Shown: positions 1 to 5,247 of the stretch, one piece after another
Position numbering within the stretch: the stretch's first letter is position 1
Layout of the letters: each line of letters opens with the position of its first letter
DNA from: an uncultured Clostridia bacterium
GTDB lineage: Bacteria; Bacillota; Clostridia; Lachnospirales; Lachnospiraceae
Reading direction: 5' to 3'
DNA length: 7,292 nucleotides
Assembly (NCBI GenBank): GCA_946623485.1
Contig: CAMORF010000110.1
Coordinates: 1-7,292 of the forward strand
The notes under the pieces: generated by a model
What the model was told of the DNA's origin: nothing
Databases searched by the model: none
The model's input: the letters and a program-made list of their open reading frames with translations, nothing else
Position numbers and translations under genes: made by a program

Positions 1-17
1 ATCGGATGAAAAGACAA

Positions 18-50
18 GCAAGATGTACAAGTTATTTTGTAACAGATCCT
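18..50 (+). repeat. 33-bp direct repeat, copy 1
   Basis: This copy matches 203-235 at 31 of 33 positions, differing only at 21 and 30. The core TTTTGTAAC (35-43) is followed by AGATCCT. The same 9-mer recurs at 3682-3690 in the spacer before cbiK. The repeat is intergenic in both places, so it may be a dispersed extragenic element or a duplicated regulatory segment. Confidence 0.8.
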
Positions 51-75
51 AACTGCTCGAGCAGGATGAGCAGTT
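51..75 (+). repeat. Small inverted repeat with an alternative palindrome
   Basis: AACTGCTC (51-58) is the exact complement of GAGCAGTT (68-75). The left arm also belongs to a 12-bp perfect palindrome, CTGCTCGAGCAG (53-64), so two mutually exclusive foldings are possible. There is no T-run after it, so it is not a canonical terminator. Its role is unknown. Confidence 0.5.
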
Positions 76-84
76 AATTATCAG

Positions 85-101
85 CAGATCCTATGGATCT
101 G
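85..101 (+). repeat. Perfect 7-bp inverted repeat around TAT
   Basis: CAGATCC (85-91) and GGATCTG (95-101) are exact complements separated by TAT. The left arm is one of the recurring CAGATCCT motifs of this leader. It could be an operator-like site or a short hairpin; nothing in the sequence decides between them. Confidence 0.4.
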
Positions 102-202
102 TTCAGAAACAACGAATGAGCAGATCCTAAGTAACCAGGTTGGCGGGATCCGGCATCCGGAAGGAAAGGAAGGCCGGTGGCGGATCAGGTTTCGGAGCTG
201 CC

Positions 203-235
203 GCAGGATGTACAGGTTATTTTGTAACAGATCCT
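203..235 (+). repeat. 33-bp direct repeat, copy 2
   Basis: This is the second copy of the 18-50 repeat. It lies 29 bp upstream of the Shine-Dalgarno of the small gene at 279, so if transcription starts before it, it would sit in the 5' untranslated region of the exporter operon. Confidence 0.8.
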
Positions 236-278
236 TATTTCCCGGCAGGTTCCAGGCAAGAAAGAGGAGGTTCATATC

Positions 279-644
279 ATGAAGGCATTATTGGCATGGC
301 TGCTGTCGATGTTTCTTTCCTTTGGCGCAGGTGTCTCTGCGGGAAAGGACTATCAGGCAGACACGGAGCTGGAGCAGAAGGTCCAGGCACATATGGATGT
401 GATCGTAGACGAGGCTGCCGGAATTGTGGATGACGTCTCTGAGTCTGCAAGGCAGCGCAGGGAGACGGTGGAGTCTGAATTCAAGGAAAGCGACGAATAC
501 AAGAAGGCGAAGAAATTTGTCGATGATGTGCAGGAGATCGCGGACAATACGGCTGCGGATATTGATGCGCATTTCGGAACCGCTGAGACGGAAACGGAAG
601 CTTTGACAGAGGCGGAAGTGGCTGATGATATCGTTACTGCGTGA
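279..644 (+). CDS. Small exported charged protein encoded with the ABC exporter
   Basis: This encodes 121 residues of a family I do not recognise. The start is set by AGGAGG at 265-270 with 8 nt to the ATG. Residues 1-21 form a signal peptide: MK, then a hydrophobic LLAWLLSMFLSFGAGV core, then SA before GK. The mature part is almost entirely charged and helix-favouring (Lys/Arg/Glu/Asp with regularly spaced Val/Ile/Ala) from about 25 to 95. This suggests amphipathic or coiled-coil helices. It ends in an acidic tail with ETETEALTEAE, and no cysteine is present. Its TGA overlaps the GTG of the exporter gene, implying one transcript and coupled translation. It may be an extracellular partner or a cargo of that exporter; this is inferred from context only. 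Confidence 0.85.
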   Translation: MKALLAWLLSMFLSFGAGVSAGKDYQADTELEQKVQAHMDVIVDEAAGIVDDVSESARQRRETVESEFKESDEYKKAKKFVDDVQEIADNTAADIDAHFGTAETETEALTEAEVADDIVTA

Positions 645-3613
645 TTGGGCCTATGCTTGAAATAAAAAACATACAGAAGGAATATAAAACAGGTACGCTT
701 GTCCAGAAGGCTCTGGACGGCGTATCTTTGTCGTTCCGGGAAAATGAATTTGTTGCGATCCTGGGGCCGAGCGGTTCGGGGAAAACAACGCTGCTTAATA
801 TCATCGGCGGGTTGGATCACTGCGACAGCGGCGAGCTGGTGATCGACGGGGTTCCCACCAAGGAGTATAAAAGCCGTGACTGGGATGCGTACCGGAATCA
901 TTCGGTGGGGTTTATCTTTCAAAGCTACAACCTGATTCCGCACCAGACGCTCAGAAGCAATGTCGAGCTTGCGATGACGCTTGCCGGAGTCAGCAGGGCG
1001 GAGCGCAGGGAACGCGCGGCCCAGGAGCTGGAGCGGGTCGGCCTGAGGGATCAGATGCATAAGAAGCCCCTGCAGCTGTCAGGCGGCCAGATGCAGAGAG
1101 TCGCCATCGCCCGGGCACTGGTGAACCGTCCGACGATCGTGCTTGCGGATGAACCCACCGGCGCCCTTGACAGTGATACCGGCGAGCAGGTGATGCAGCT
1201 TCTCAAGGAGGTTGCCCAGGATCACCTGGTTGTGATGGTGACCCACAATCCGGAGCTTGCTGAACGCTACGCGACCAGAATCATCAAGCTGCGGGACGGG
1301 CGCGTGCAGTCAGACAGCGACCCCTATGACCCTGCCGCGCCTGCAAGGCAGGATGCTGTCTCGCAGGAAGCAGGGGCGGTCCAGCCGCAGGAGCCAGAGG
1401 CAATTCAGGAGGCGGAAAACGGCCAGAAGAGGAAAACAGAAACTGGACAGATTCGCGGGGTGGTGCCTGACCGGGTATACGGGTCAGCTGCTTCGCCGCA
1501 GCATCCGGATTCTCCCGTGTCTGCTCACAGGAAACGGAAGCCGTCCATGTCATTCGTGACGGCGCTGTCCCTGTCGGTTTCGAACCTGCTTTCCAAAAAA
1601 GCAAGAACGATCCTCGTGGCTTTCGCGGCTTCGATCGGGATTACGGGAATTGCACTGATCCTGTCTCTGTCCACGGGAGCGCATGATTATATCAACCGGA
1701 TGGAGGAGAACGCGCTCAGCGAGTACCCGCTGCAGATTACATCCTCCTCCTTCTCGATGGAATCGACCATGGCTGCATTTTCCCAGATGGGAATGATGGG
1801 CGGGCAGCCGGCTCAGACGGAGTCCGGGGGCGTGGAAGAGCAGCAGATCCTGGGCAGCATGATCGCGGGAACCGGAACCAACGATCTTGCGTCCCTGAAA
1901 CGCTGGTTTGACAGCGGCTACAGCGGGATCGAGGACGTCACGCGGTGCGTCAGCTATTCCTACGGAATCAGCCCTCAGGTCTACCGGAAGGAAGCGGAAG
2001 GATACCGCCAGGTCAATCCGGACCAGACCATGTCGGCCGTGGGGATCTCCATGAATGAAAACCTGACTTCCGCGCTGAGCGTCTGGAACAGCAATGATAC
2101 GTTCTGCATGCTGCCGGAAAAGGAGGAACTCTACAAGGATTCTTACAAGGTGCTCGCCGGGAAGTGGCCGGAGAAAATGAATGAATGTGTCCTGGTGCTG
2201 ATGCCTGGCGGCGGAGTCCCGGATTACCTGCTTTATACGATGGGGCTCAAGGATGTCGCCAAGCGGGACGAGATTATCTCCCGTGTCATGAACGGGGAAG
2301 CGGTGGACACTTCCATGGACTCCTCCCGGGTGTATGATCCCAAGGAGTTTCTCGGAATCTCTTTCCGCGTGCTTCCTGCCTGCCGGATGTATGCTTATGA
2401 CAAGGAGCTCGGGGTCTGGCTGAACAAATCAGAAGACACGGAGCGGACGACAAAGCTGCTGGATGAAGCGCTGGAGATCAGCATCAGCGGTGTGGTCATG
2501 CCCTCGAAGGAGGGCTCTGCCGGCATCGTGCAGATGGGAATTGACTATCTGCCCGGGCTGATGGATGCCTTGCTGGAGGAGGCTGCCGGGAGCGAGATTG
2601 TCCGGCAGCAGCTGGACGATCCGGAGGTTGACGTGCTGACCGGAGCACCGTTTGGCGAAAAAACGAACAACAATCTGATTGCCGGACTGGCGGACATGAT
2701 TGAGATCCATCCCGAGAAGCTTCCGGACGCGGTTTCATTTGACTGGGAAGGACTGGACAAGGTGCTTGTTGAGCATGGCCGGCTGAGCTCTGTGCAGACG
2801 GTGCGGATCATCCGGGAGCTCAGCCGGACAGGAGAATCCCCCACGCTCCAGAAGGCGGTCGATGACCTGATCCCGGCGTTGATGGAGCTGTTCCATGTGG
2901 ACGAAAGCAAGATCTCGGAGGCCATCACGATTCAGATGGATGAGGAGCGGATGCGCCAGATGTATTATGCCCAGTCGATGGAGCAGGAAGCGAGCCTGCG
3001 CGGGAATCTCCTGAAGTTTGGCTATGCCGACCCGGCGAATCCTGCGATGATTACCATCTATCCGAAAAACTTTGAAAGCAAGGATGCGGTAATCGCTCTT
3101 CTGGAAGCGTATAATGCTACCATGGAGAAGGAAGGCTATCCGGAGAAGGTGATCTCTTATACGGATTATGTCGGCTCACTGATGAGCTCTGTAACGACGA
3201 TCATCGATGTGATCACGTATGTGCTGATCGCCTTTGTCGCGGTGTCGTTGATCGTATCTTCCATCATGATCGGGATCATCACGTACATCTCGGTCCTGGA
3301 GCGCCGGAAGGAGATCGGAATCCTGCGCGCGATGGGAGCTTCGCGGCACAACATCACGCAGGTCTTCAATGCGGAGACATTTATCATCGGTATCCTTGCA
3401 GGCGCGTTTGGCATTCTGCTGACGCTGCTTGCGCTGATTCCGATCAACATTGCGATCCACTCCTATACGGATCAGCCTGTATCGGCATTCCTTCCGGCAG
3501 GCGCAGCCGGCATCCTGGTGGTGCTGTGCGTGGTGCTGAACCTGATCGGCGGCTTTATCCCGGCGTTTAAGGCCTCCCGGCAGGATCCCGTGGCAGCGCT
3601 GCGGAGTGAATAG
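641..3613 (+). CDS. ABC exporter, ATPase fused to FtsX/MacB-like permease
   Basis: This is a fused exporter half-transporter of 990 residues. The ATPase (about 5-225) shows Walker A GPSGSGKTT (42-50), the Q-loop in FIFQSYN, signature LSGGQ (146-150), Walker B with catalytic Glu (ADEPTG, D170/E171) and H-loop His202. A Gln/Glu/Ala/Pro-rich linker (about 230-305) leads to TM1 (about 324-345). A large extracytoplasmic domain of about 500 residues follows, then three membrane helices near 855-885, 914-940 and 950-975. An FtsX-type ERRKEIGILRAMGAS loop lies between the first two of these. This four-helix layout is that of type VII (MacB/FtsX/LolCDE-like) systems. They act by mechanotransmission, often on peptides or lipoproteins; the substrate is unknown. 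GTG 641 overlaps the upstream TGA. ATG 653, beginning MLEIKN as relatives do, is an equally possible start, and neither has a clear Shine-Dalgarno. Confidence 0.95.
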   Translation: MIGPMLEIKNIQKEYKTGTLVQKALDGVSLSFRENEFVAILGPSGSGKTTLLNIIGGLDHCDSGELVIDGVPTKEYKSRDWDAYRNHSVGFIFQSYNLIPHQTLRSNVELAMTLAGVSRAERRERAAQELERVGLRDQMHKKPLQLSGGQMQRVAIARALVNRPTIVLADEPTGALDSDTGEQVMQLLKEVAQDHLVVMVTHNPELAERYATRIIKLRDGRVQSDSDPYDPAAPARQDAVSQEAGAVQPQEPEAIQEAENGQKRKTETGQIRGVVPDRVYGSAASPQHPDSPVSAHRKRKPSMSFVTALSLSVSNLLSKKARTILVAFAASIGITGIALILSLSTGAHDYINRMEENALSEYPLQITSSSFSMESTMAAFSQMGMMGGQPAQTESGGVEEQQILGSMIAGTGTNDLASLKRWFDSGYSGIEDVTRCVSYSYGISPQVYRKEAEGYRQVNPDQTMSAVGISMNENLTSALSVWNSNDTFCMLPEKEELYKDSYKVLAGKWPEKMNECVLVLMPGGGVPDYLLYTMGLKDVAKRDEIISRVMNGEAVDTSMDSSRVYDPKEFLGISFRVLPACRMYAYDKELGVWLNKSEDTERTTKLLDEALEISISGVVMPSKEGSAGIVQMGIDYLPGLMDALLEEAAGSEIVRQQLDDPEVDVLTGAPFGEKTNNNLIAGLADMIEIHPEKLPDAVSFDWEGLDKVLVEHGRLSSVQTVRIIRELSRTGESPTLQKAVDDLIPALMELFHVDESKISEAITIQMDEERMRQMYYAQSMEQEASLRGNLLKFGYADPANPAMITIYPKNFESKDAVIALLEAYNATMEKEGYPEKVISYTDYVGSLMSSVTTIIDVITYVLIAFVAVSLIVSSIMIGIITYISVLERRKEIGILRAMGASRHNITQVFNAETFIIGILAGAFGILLTLLALIPINIAIHSYTDQPVSAFLPAGAAGILVVLCVVLNLIGGFIPAFKASRQDPVAALRSE

Positions 3614-3623
3614 ACCAGCTGCA

Positions 3624-3652
3624 TATGCGGCGCCACGCGGTGGCACCGCATA
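3624..3652 (+). terminator. Hairpin just after the exporter gene, possible terminator
   Basis: Arms 3624-3636 and 3640-3652 pair at 12 of 13 positions (mismatch C3631/A3645) around a 3-nt loop, beginning 11 nt after the stop codon. No T-run follows directly. The nearest is the TTTTTTT at 3679-3685, about 26 nt further on. It is either a non-canonical terminator or a 3'-end stabilising hairpin. Confidence 0.4.
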
Positions 3653-3681
3653 GATGGAATAACAGCGTTCTGGAATGGTTT

Positions 3682-3690
3682 TTTTGTAAC
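3682..3690 (+). repeat. Third copy of the TTTTGTAAC intergenic core
   Basis: The 9-mer shared by the leader repeats (35-43 and 220-228) recurs here in another gene spacer, followed by GGTTCAG instead of AGATCCT. The surrounding spacer 3614-3800 contains no gene. GGTT/AACC and CTTC/GAAG (3691-3714) could form a small interrupted hairpin. Confidence 0.35.
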
Positions 3691-3785
3691 GGTTCAGCAC
3701 TTCTGCGAAGAACCTTTTGCGTTCTGAGGGATGGGGGAGAATCGTTATGGTTTATTCGTTGCACATGAATTCATGCACCAAAAAG

Positions 3786-3792
3786 AAGGAGG
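3786..3792 (+). promoter_or_regulatory. Ribosome binding site that fixes the cbiK start
   Basis: AAGGAGG lies 8 nt before the ATG at 3801 and only 2 nt before the in-frame ATG at 3795, so 3801 is the functional start. An earlier in-frame ATG at 3717 lacks such a site and would put 28 polar residues in front of the signal peptide. Confidence 0.8.
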
Positions 3793-3800
3793 AAATGAAC

Positions 3801-4784
3801 ATGACGAAAAAGATGACAGCAGTGGCGGCAGTGGTTTTCTCAGCGGGATTGGCTGCAGGAGGAATGGTGGCAGGCGCGCAGGAGACGGAAGCTGCGCTGT
3901 CGGCGGTTGAGGCGGAGACAGAAGCTGCACTGACGGCGGTTGAGACGGAGGCGGATACCGGGGATGCGTCCCTTGACAATATCCGGAACCAGGATGGAAT
4001 CGGGGAAAAAGAGCTGCTGGTAGTGAGCTTCGGCACCAGCTTCAATGACAGCCGCAGGAAGACCATCGGCGCGATCGAAGATACGCTGGAAAATGCATTT
4101 CCGGAGTACTCTGTGCGCAGGGCATTTACCTCGCAGATCATCATCGACCATGTCTATGAGCGGGATGGTTATCTGATCGATGATGTGGACACTGCGCTGG
4201 GCCGTGCAATTGATAATGGAGTGAAGGAGCTGGTGGTGCAGCCGACTCACCTGATGAGCGGGTATGAGTATACGGATCTGTATGACCAGGTTGCGGAATA
4301 CAGCGATGCGTTTGAATCTGTCCGGATCGGGGAGCCGCTCCTGTCCTGCGATGCGGATATGGCCTCGGTTGAGGAGGTCCTTGTCGATTGGACAAAGGAA
4401 TACGATGATGGAAAAACGGCAATCGTGTTTATGGGGCACGGAACCGAGGCGGATTCCAATGGCGTCTACCAGAAGATGCAGGACATCCTGGATCAGGACG
4501 GGCATGCCAATTACTATATCGGAACCGTCGAGGCAACTCCGTCCCTGGAGGATGTGATTGGCAAGGTAAAGGAAGGATCCTATGAGCGTGTCATCCTGGA
4601 ACCGATGATGGTGGTTGCCGGAGATCATGCGAACAATGACATGGCAGGGGACGAAGAGGGATCCTGGAAGCGTGCGTTTGAGGAGGAAGGATACGAGGTG
4701 GAATGCCTGCTCAGGGGACTCGGGGAAAATGAAGACATCCGCAGCCTTTATGTGGAGCATGTGGAGACAGCGTTAGACGACTGA
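3801..4784 (+). CDS. cbiK: Exported CbiK-type (sirohydrochlorin) cobaltochelatase
   Basis: This is a class II chelatase of the CbiK family, 327 residues as translated. The family inserts Co2+ into sirohydrochlorin in anaerobic B12 synthesis. Residues 1-26 are a signal peptide (MTKK, hydrophobic core, GMVAGA before QE) without a lipobox, so the enzyme should act outside the membrane. Residues 28-52 are an ETE repeat linker. The catalytic domain begins near 72, with SFGTSF at 76-81 and FTSQIIID at 109-116. His150 (QPTHLMSG) and His213 (FMGHGTE) correspond to the metal-binding pair of Salmonella CbiK. A third His (276) lies in the conserved GDHANNDMAGDEE block. A periplasmic relative, CbiKP of Desulfovibrio, is known to bind heme, so a role in handling heme or other tetrapyrroles is as plausible as biosynthesis. 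The neighbouring uptake-type genes favour acquisition. Confidence 0.92.
   Translation: MTKKMTAVAAVVFSAGLAAGGMVAGAQETEAALSAVEAETEAALTAVETEADTGDASLDNIRNQDGIGEKELLVVSFGTSFNDSRRKTIGAIEDTLENAFPEYSVRRAFTSQIIIDHVYERDGYLIDDVDTALGRAIDNGVKELVVQPTHLMSGYEYTDLYDQVAEYSDAFESVRIGEPLLSCDADMASVEEVLVDWTKEYDDGKTAIVFMGHGTEADSNGVYQKMQDILDQDGHANYYIGTVEATPSLEDVIGKVKEGSYERVILEPMMVVAGDHANNDMAGDEEGSWKRAFEEEGYEVECLLRGLGENEDIRSLYVEHVETALDD
3882..3953 (+). repeat. ETE-rich repeat linker in cbiK
   Basis: The sequence encodes ETEAALSAVEA (3882-3914), then ETEAALTAV (3915-3941), then ETEA (from 3942). That is a 33-nt unit followed by a shortened copy and the start of a third. It begins directly after the predicted signal cleavage site and separates the secretion signal from the catalytic domain. 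Confidence 0.75.
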
Positions 4785-4811
4785 TAGAAACAGGTTTGGC
4801 TTTGGTCTCGT

Positions 4812-4854
4812 AGGGTTGGAAACATTTGTCCACAGGACAGGTATTTCCAACCCT
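4812..4854 (+). terminator. Long stem-loop downstream of cbiK
   Basis: Arms 4812-4822 and 4844-4854 are perfect 11-bp complements. The helix continues inward with one mismatch and two G-T pairs to TGTCC (4827-4831)/GGACA (4835-4839) around an ACA loop. An outer clamp GTCTCG (4805-4810)/CGAGAC (4861-4866) closes it. It begins 28 nt after the cbiK stop, which suits a transcript end. Only TTT follows the stem, so an intrinsic terminator is possible but not proven. Confidence 0.5.
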
Positions 4855-4904
4855 TTCAGCCGAGACGAATCAGTTTGACTCAGCTTCAGATTCTGATCTT
4901 TCCA

Positions 4905-4934
4905 TTGTCGTGTATGTAAGTACTCATATATGAT
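4905..4934 (+). promoter_or_regulatory. Weak candidate promoter before the structured leader
   Basis: TTGTCG (4905-4910) and TATGAT (4929-4934) have an 18-nt spacing, with 4/6 and 5/6 matches to the vegetative consensus. A start near 4941 would begin the transcript just before the inner hairpin at 4945. The -10 sits inside the left arm of a 10-bp inverted repeat (4923-4932/5003-5012), so a DNA-level operator is another reading. Confidence 0.25.
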
Positions 4935-5012
4935 TCCAGTGCAAAAAGCATGCCCACACGGCAAGCTTGTTTGCCAGTGGGGGAGATGCTTTATTGTACG
5001 CCCATATATGAG
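4923..5012 (+). repeat. 90-nt imperfect stem-loop (domain 1 of the leader)
   Basis: Helices from outside in are CTCATATATG (4923-4932)/CATATATGAG (5003-5012), GTGCAA (4939-4944)/TTGTAC (4994-4999, one G-T), AAAGCAT (4945-4951)/ATGCTTT (4986-4992), CCCAC (4953-4957)/GTGGG (4977-4981) and GGCAA (4960-4964)/TTGCC (4971-4975). The loop is GCTTGT. The nested, uninterrupted order of the pairings argues against chance. Confidence 0.6.
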
Positions 5013-5022
5013 CAAGCAGTGG

Positions 5023-5055
5023 GTTGCTGCGTGCCAGTGGCACGCGTTTAGCAAC
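5023..5055 (+). repeat. Bulged 13-bp hairpin (domain 2 of the leader)
   Basis: GTTGCT (5023-5028) pairs with AGCAAC (5050-5055). Directly stacked on it, GCGTGCC (5029-5035) pairs with GGCACGC (5039-5045) around AGT. The only interruption is GTTT (5046-5049) bulged on the 3' side. Confidence 0.65.
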
Positions 5056-5107
5056 GACCGAGTCGGAAGATGAGAACAGGATCCCCTCGGATTGCAAATA
5101 TAGGGTA

Positions 5108-5193
5108 GGATTGTGGGGATTCGGCAGGAGGTGGCATCTGCTTTCCCCGGTGACGGAGTCCTGATGCCATAAGGCCGAAGGACGGAACAATCC
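5108..5193 (+). repeat. Closed multi-helix domain with GNRA loop (domain 3 of the leader)
   Basis: Nested helices are GGATTGT (5108-5114)/ACAATCC (5187-5193), TTCGGC (5120-5125)/GCCGAA (5174-5179), TGGCATC (5132-5138)/GATGCCA (5163-5169) and CCG (5147-5149)/CGG (5154-5156) capped by GTGA, a GNRA tetraloop. Asymmetric purine-rich internal loops (5126-5131 AGGAGG, 5115-5119, 5180-5186) separate them, as in ligand-binding or tertiary-contact RNAs. Confidence 0.6.
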
Positions 5194-5217
5194 GTAGGAG
5201 TCATTTTGTACTATAAT

Positions 5218-5247
5218 CGTATATGAGGGGAACGTATATGAGGGGAA
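5218..5247 (+). repeat. 15-bp tandem duplication across the start codon
   Basis: Positions 5218-5232 and 5233-5247 are identical. Each unit carries ATATG followed by AGGGGAA, so there are two in-frame ATGs (5223 and 5238). The AGGGG of the first unit (5226-5230) is correctly spaced, 7 nt, to serve as the ribosome binding site of the second ATG. The first ATG has no such site upstream. Confidence 0.85.

Larger units (their letters stand above)
1..278. other. Non-coding leader region rich in short repeats
   Basis: No reading frame here has a ribosome binding site together with protein-like composition. The stretch contains a 33-bp direct repeat (18-50 and 203-235), four copies of CAGATCCT (43-50, 85-92, 121-128, 228-235) and two small inverted repeats. 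It ends in the strong Shine-Dalgarno AGGAGG at 265-270, which serves the small gene at 279. No convincing -35/-10 pair stands out. Whether the left part belongs to the end of an upstream transcript cannot be told. Confidence 0.6.
4923..5193 (+). ncRNA. Candidate structured RNA leader, class unknown
   Basis: The gap between cbiK and the NEAT-like gene has no credible reading frame but contains three successive helical domains: a rod (4923-5012), a bulged hairpin (5023-5055) and a closed multi-helix domain (5108-5193). Weak pairing CCGAG (5058-5062)/CTCGG (5086-5090) joins the last two. GGATCCCC (5079-5086) can instead pair with GGGGATTC (5115-5122, one G-T), which would break both CTCGG and the helix at 5120. 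The Shine-Dalgarno AGGGGA (5226-5231) is complementary to TCCCCT (5082-5087), and GGGGAA (5227-5232) to TTCCCC (5143-5148), so ribosome access could be switched. Eight-mer GCCAGTGG occurs twice (4973-4980, 5033-5040). Hallmarks of cobalamin, SAM, TPP, FMN, lysine, NiCo and T-box RNAs are not seen. Folding was done by eye. Confidence 0.5.

Noticed and set aside
140..433. Open frame overlapping the leader and the small gene
   Set aside because: It has no ribosome binding site, low-complexity Gly/Arg/Cys composition and overlaps the better supported gene at 279.
353..1060. 235-residue minus-strand frame
   Set aside because: It is antisense to two well supported genes and has no domain-like sequence or start signal.
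3639..3649. T-box-like core GGTGGCACCGC after the exporter
   Set aside because: It is part of a simple hairpin right after a stop codon. There is no stem I, specifier loop or aminoacyl-tRNA-related gene, so the match is likely chance.
3764..3775. 12-bp palindrome CATGAATTCATG upstream of cbiK
   Set aside because: It is perfect but short and single, with no flanking symmetry or nearby promoter, so an operator call is not supported.
3717..3800. Longer cbiK start at ATG 3717
   Set aside because: It would add 28 polar residues before the signal peptide and ignore the well placed AAGGAGG at 3786-3792.
4773..5204. 143-residue minus-strand frame in the cbiK/NEAT-like gap
   Set aside because: His/Pro/Cys/Arg-rich composition, no ribosome binding site, and it overlaps dense inverted repeats that explain the openness.
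5212..5217. TATAAT as a promoter -10 for the NEAT-like gene
   Set aside because: There is no -35 at a suitable distance, and a start near 5224 would leave almost no leader. It is probably chance in AT-rich sequence.
4800..5220. Cobalamin riboswitch, expected near cbiK
   Set aside because: I looked on both strands for the B12 box and the conserved core. Only fragments such as CCACTGGC on the minus strand or GGTGACGGAGTCC on the plus strand appear, in the wrong order and without the C-rich core.
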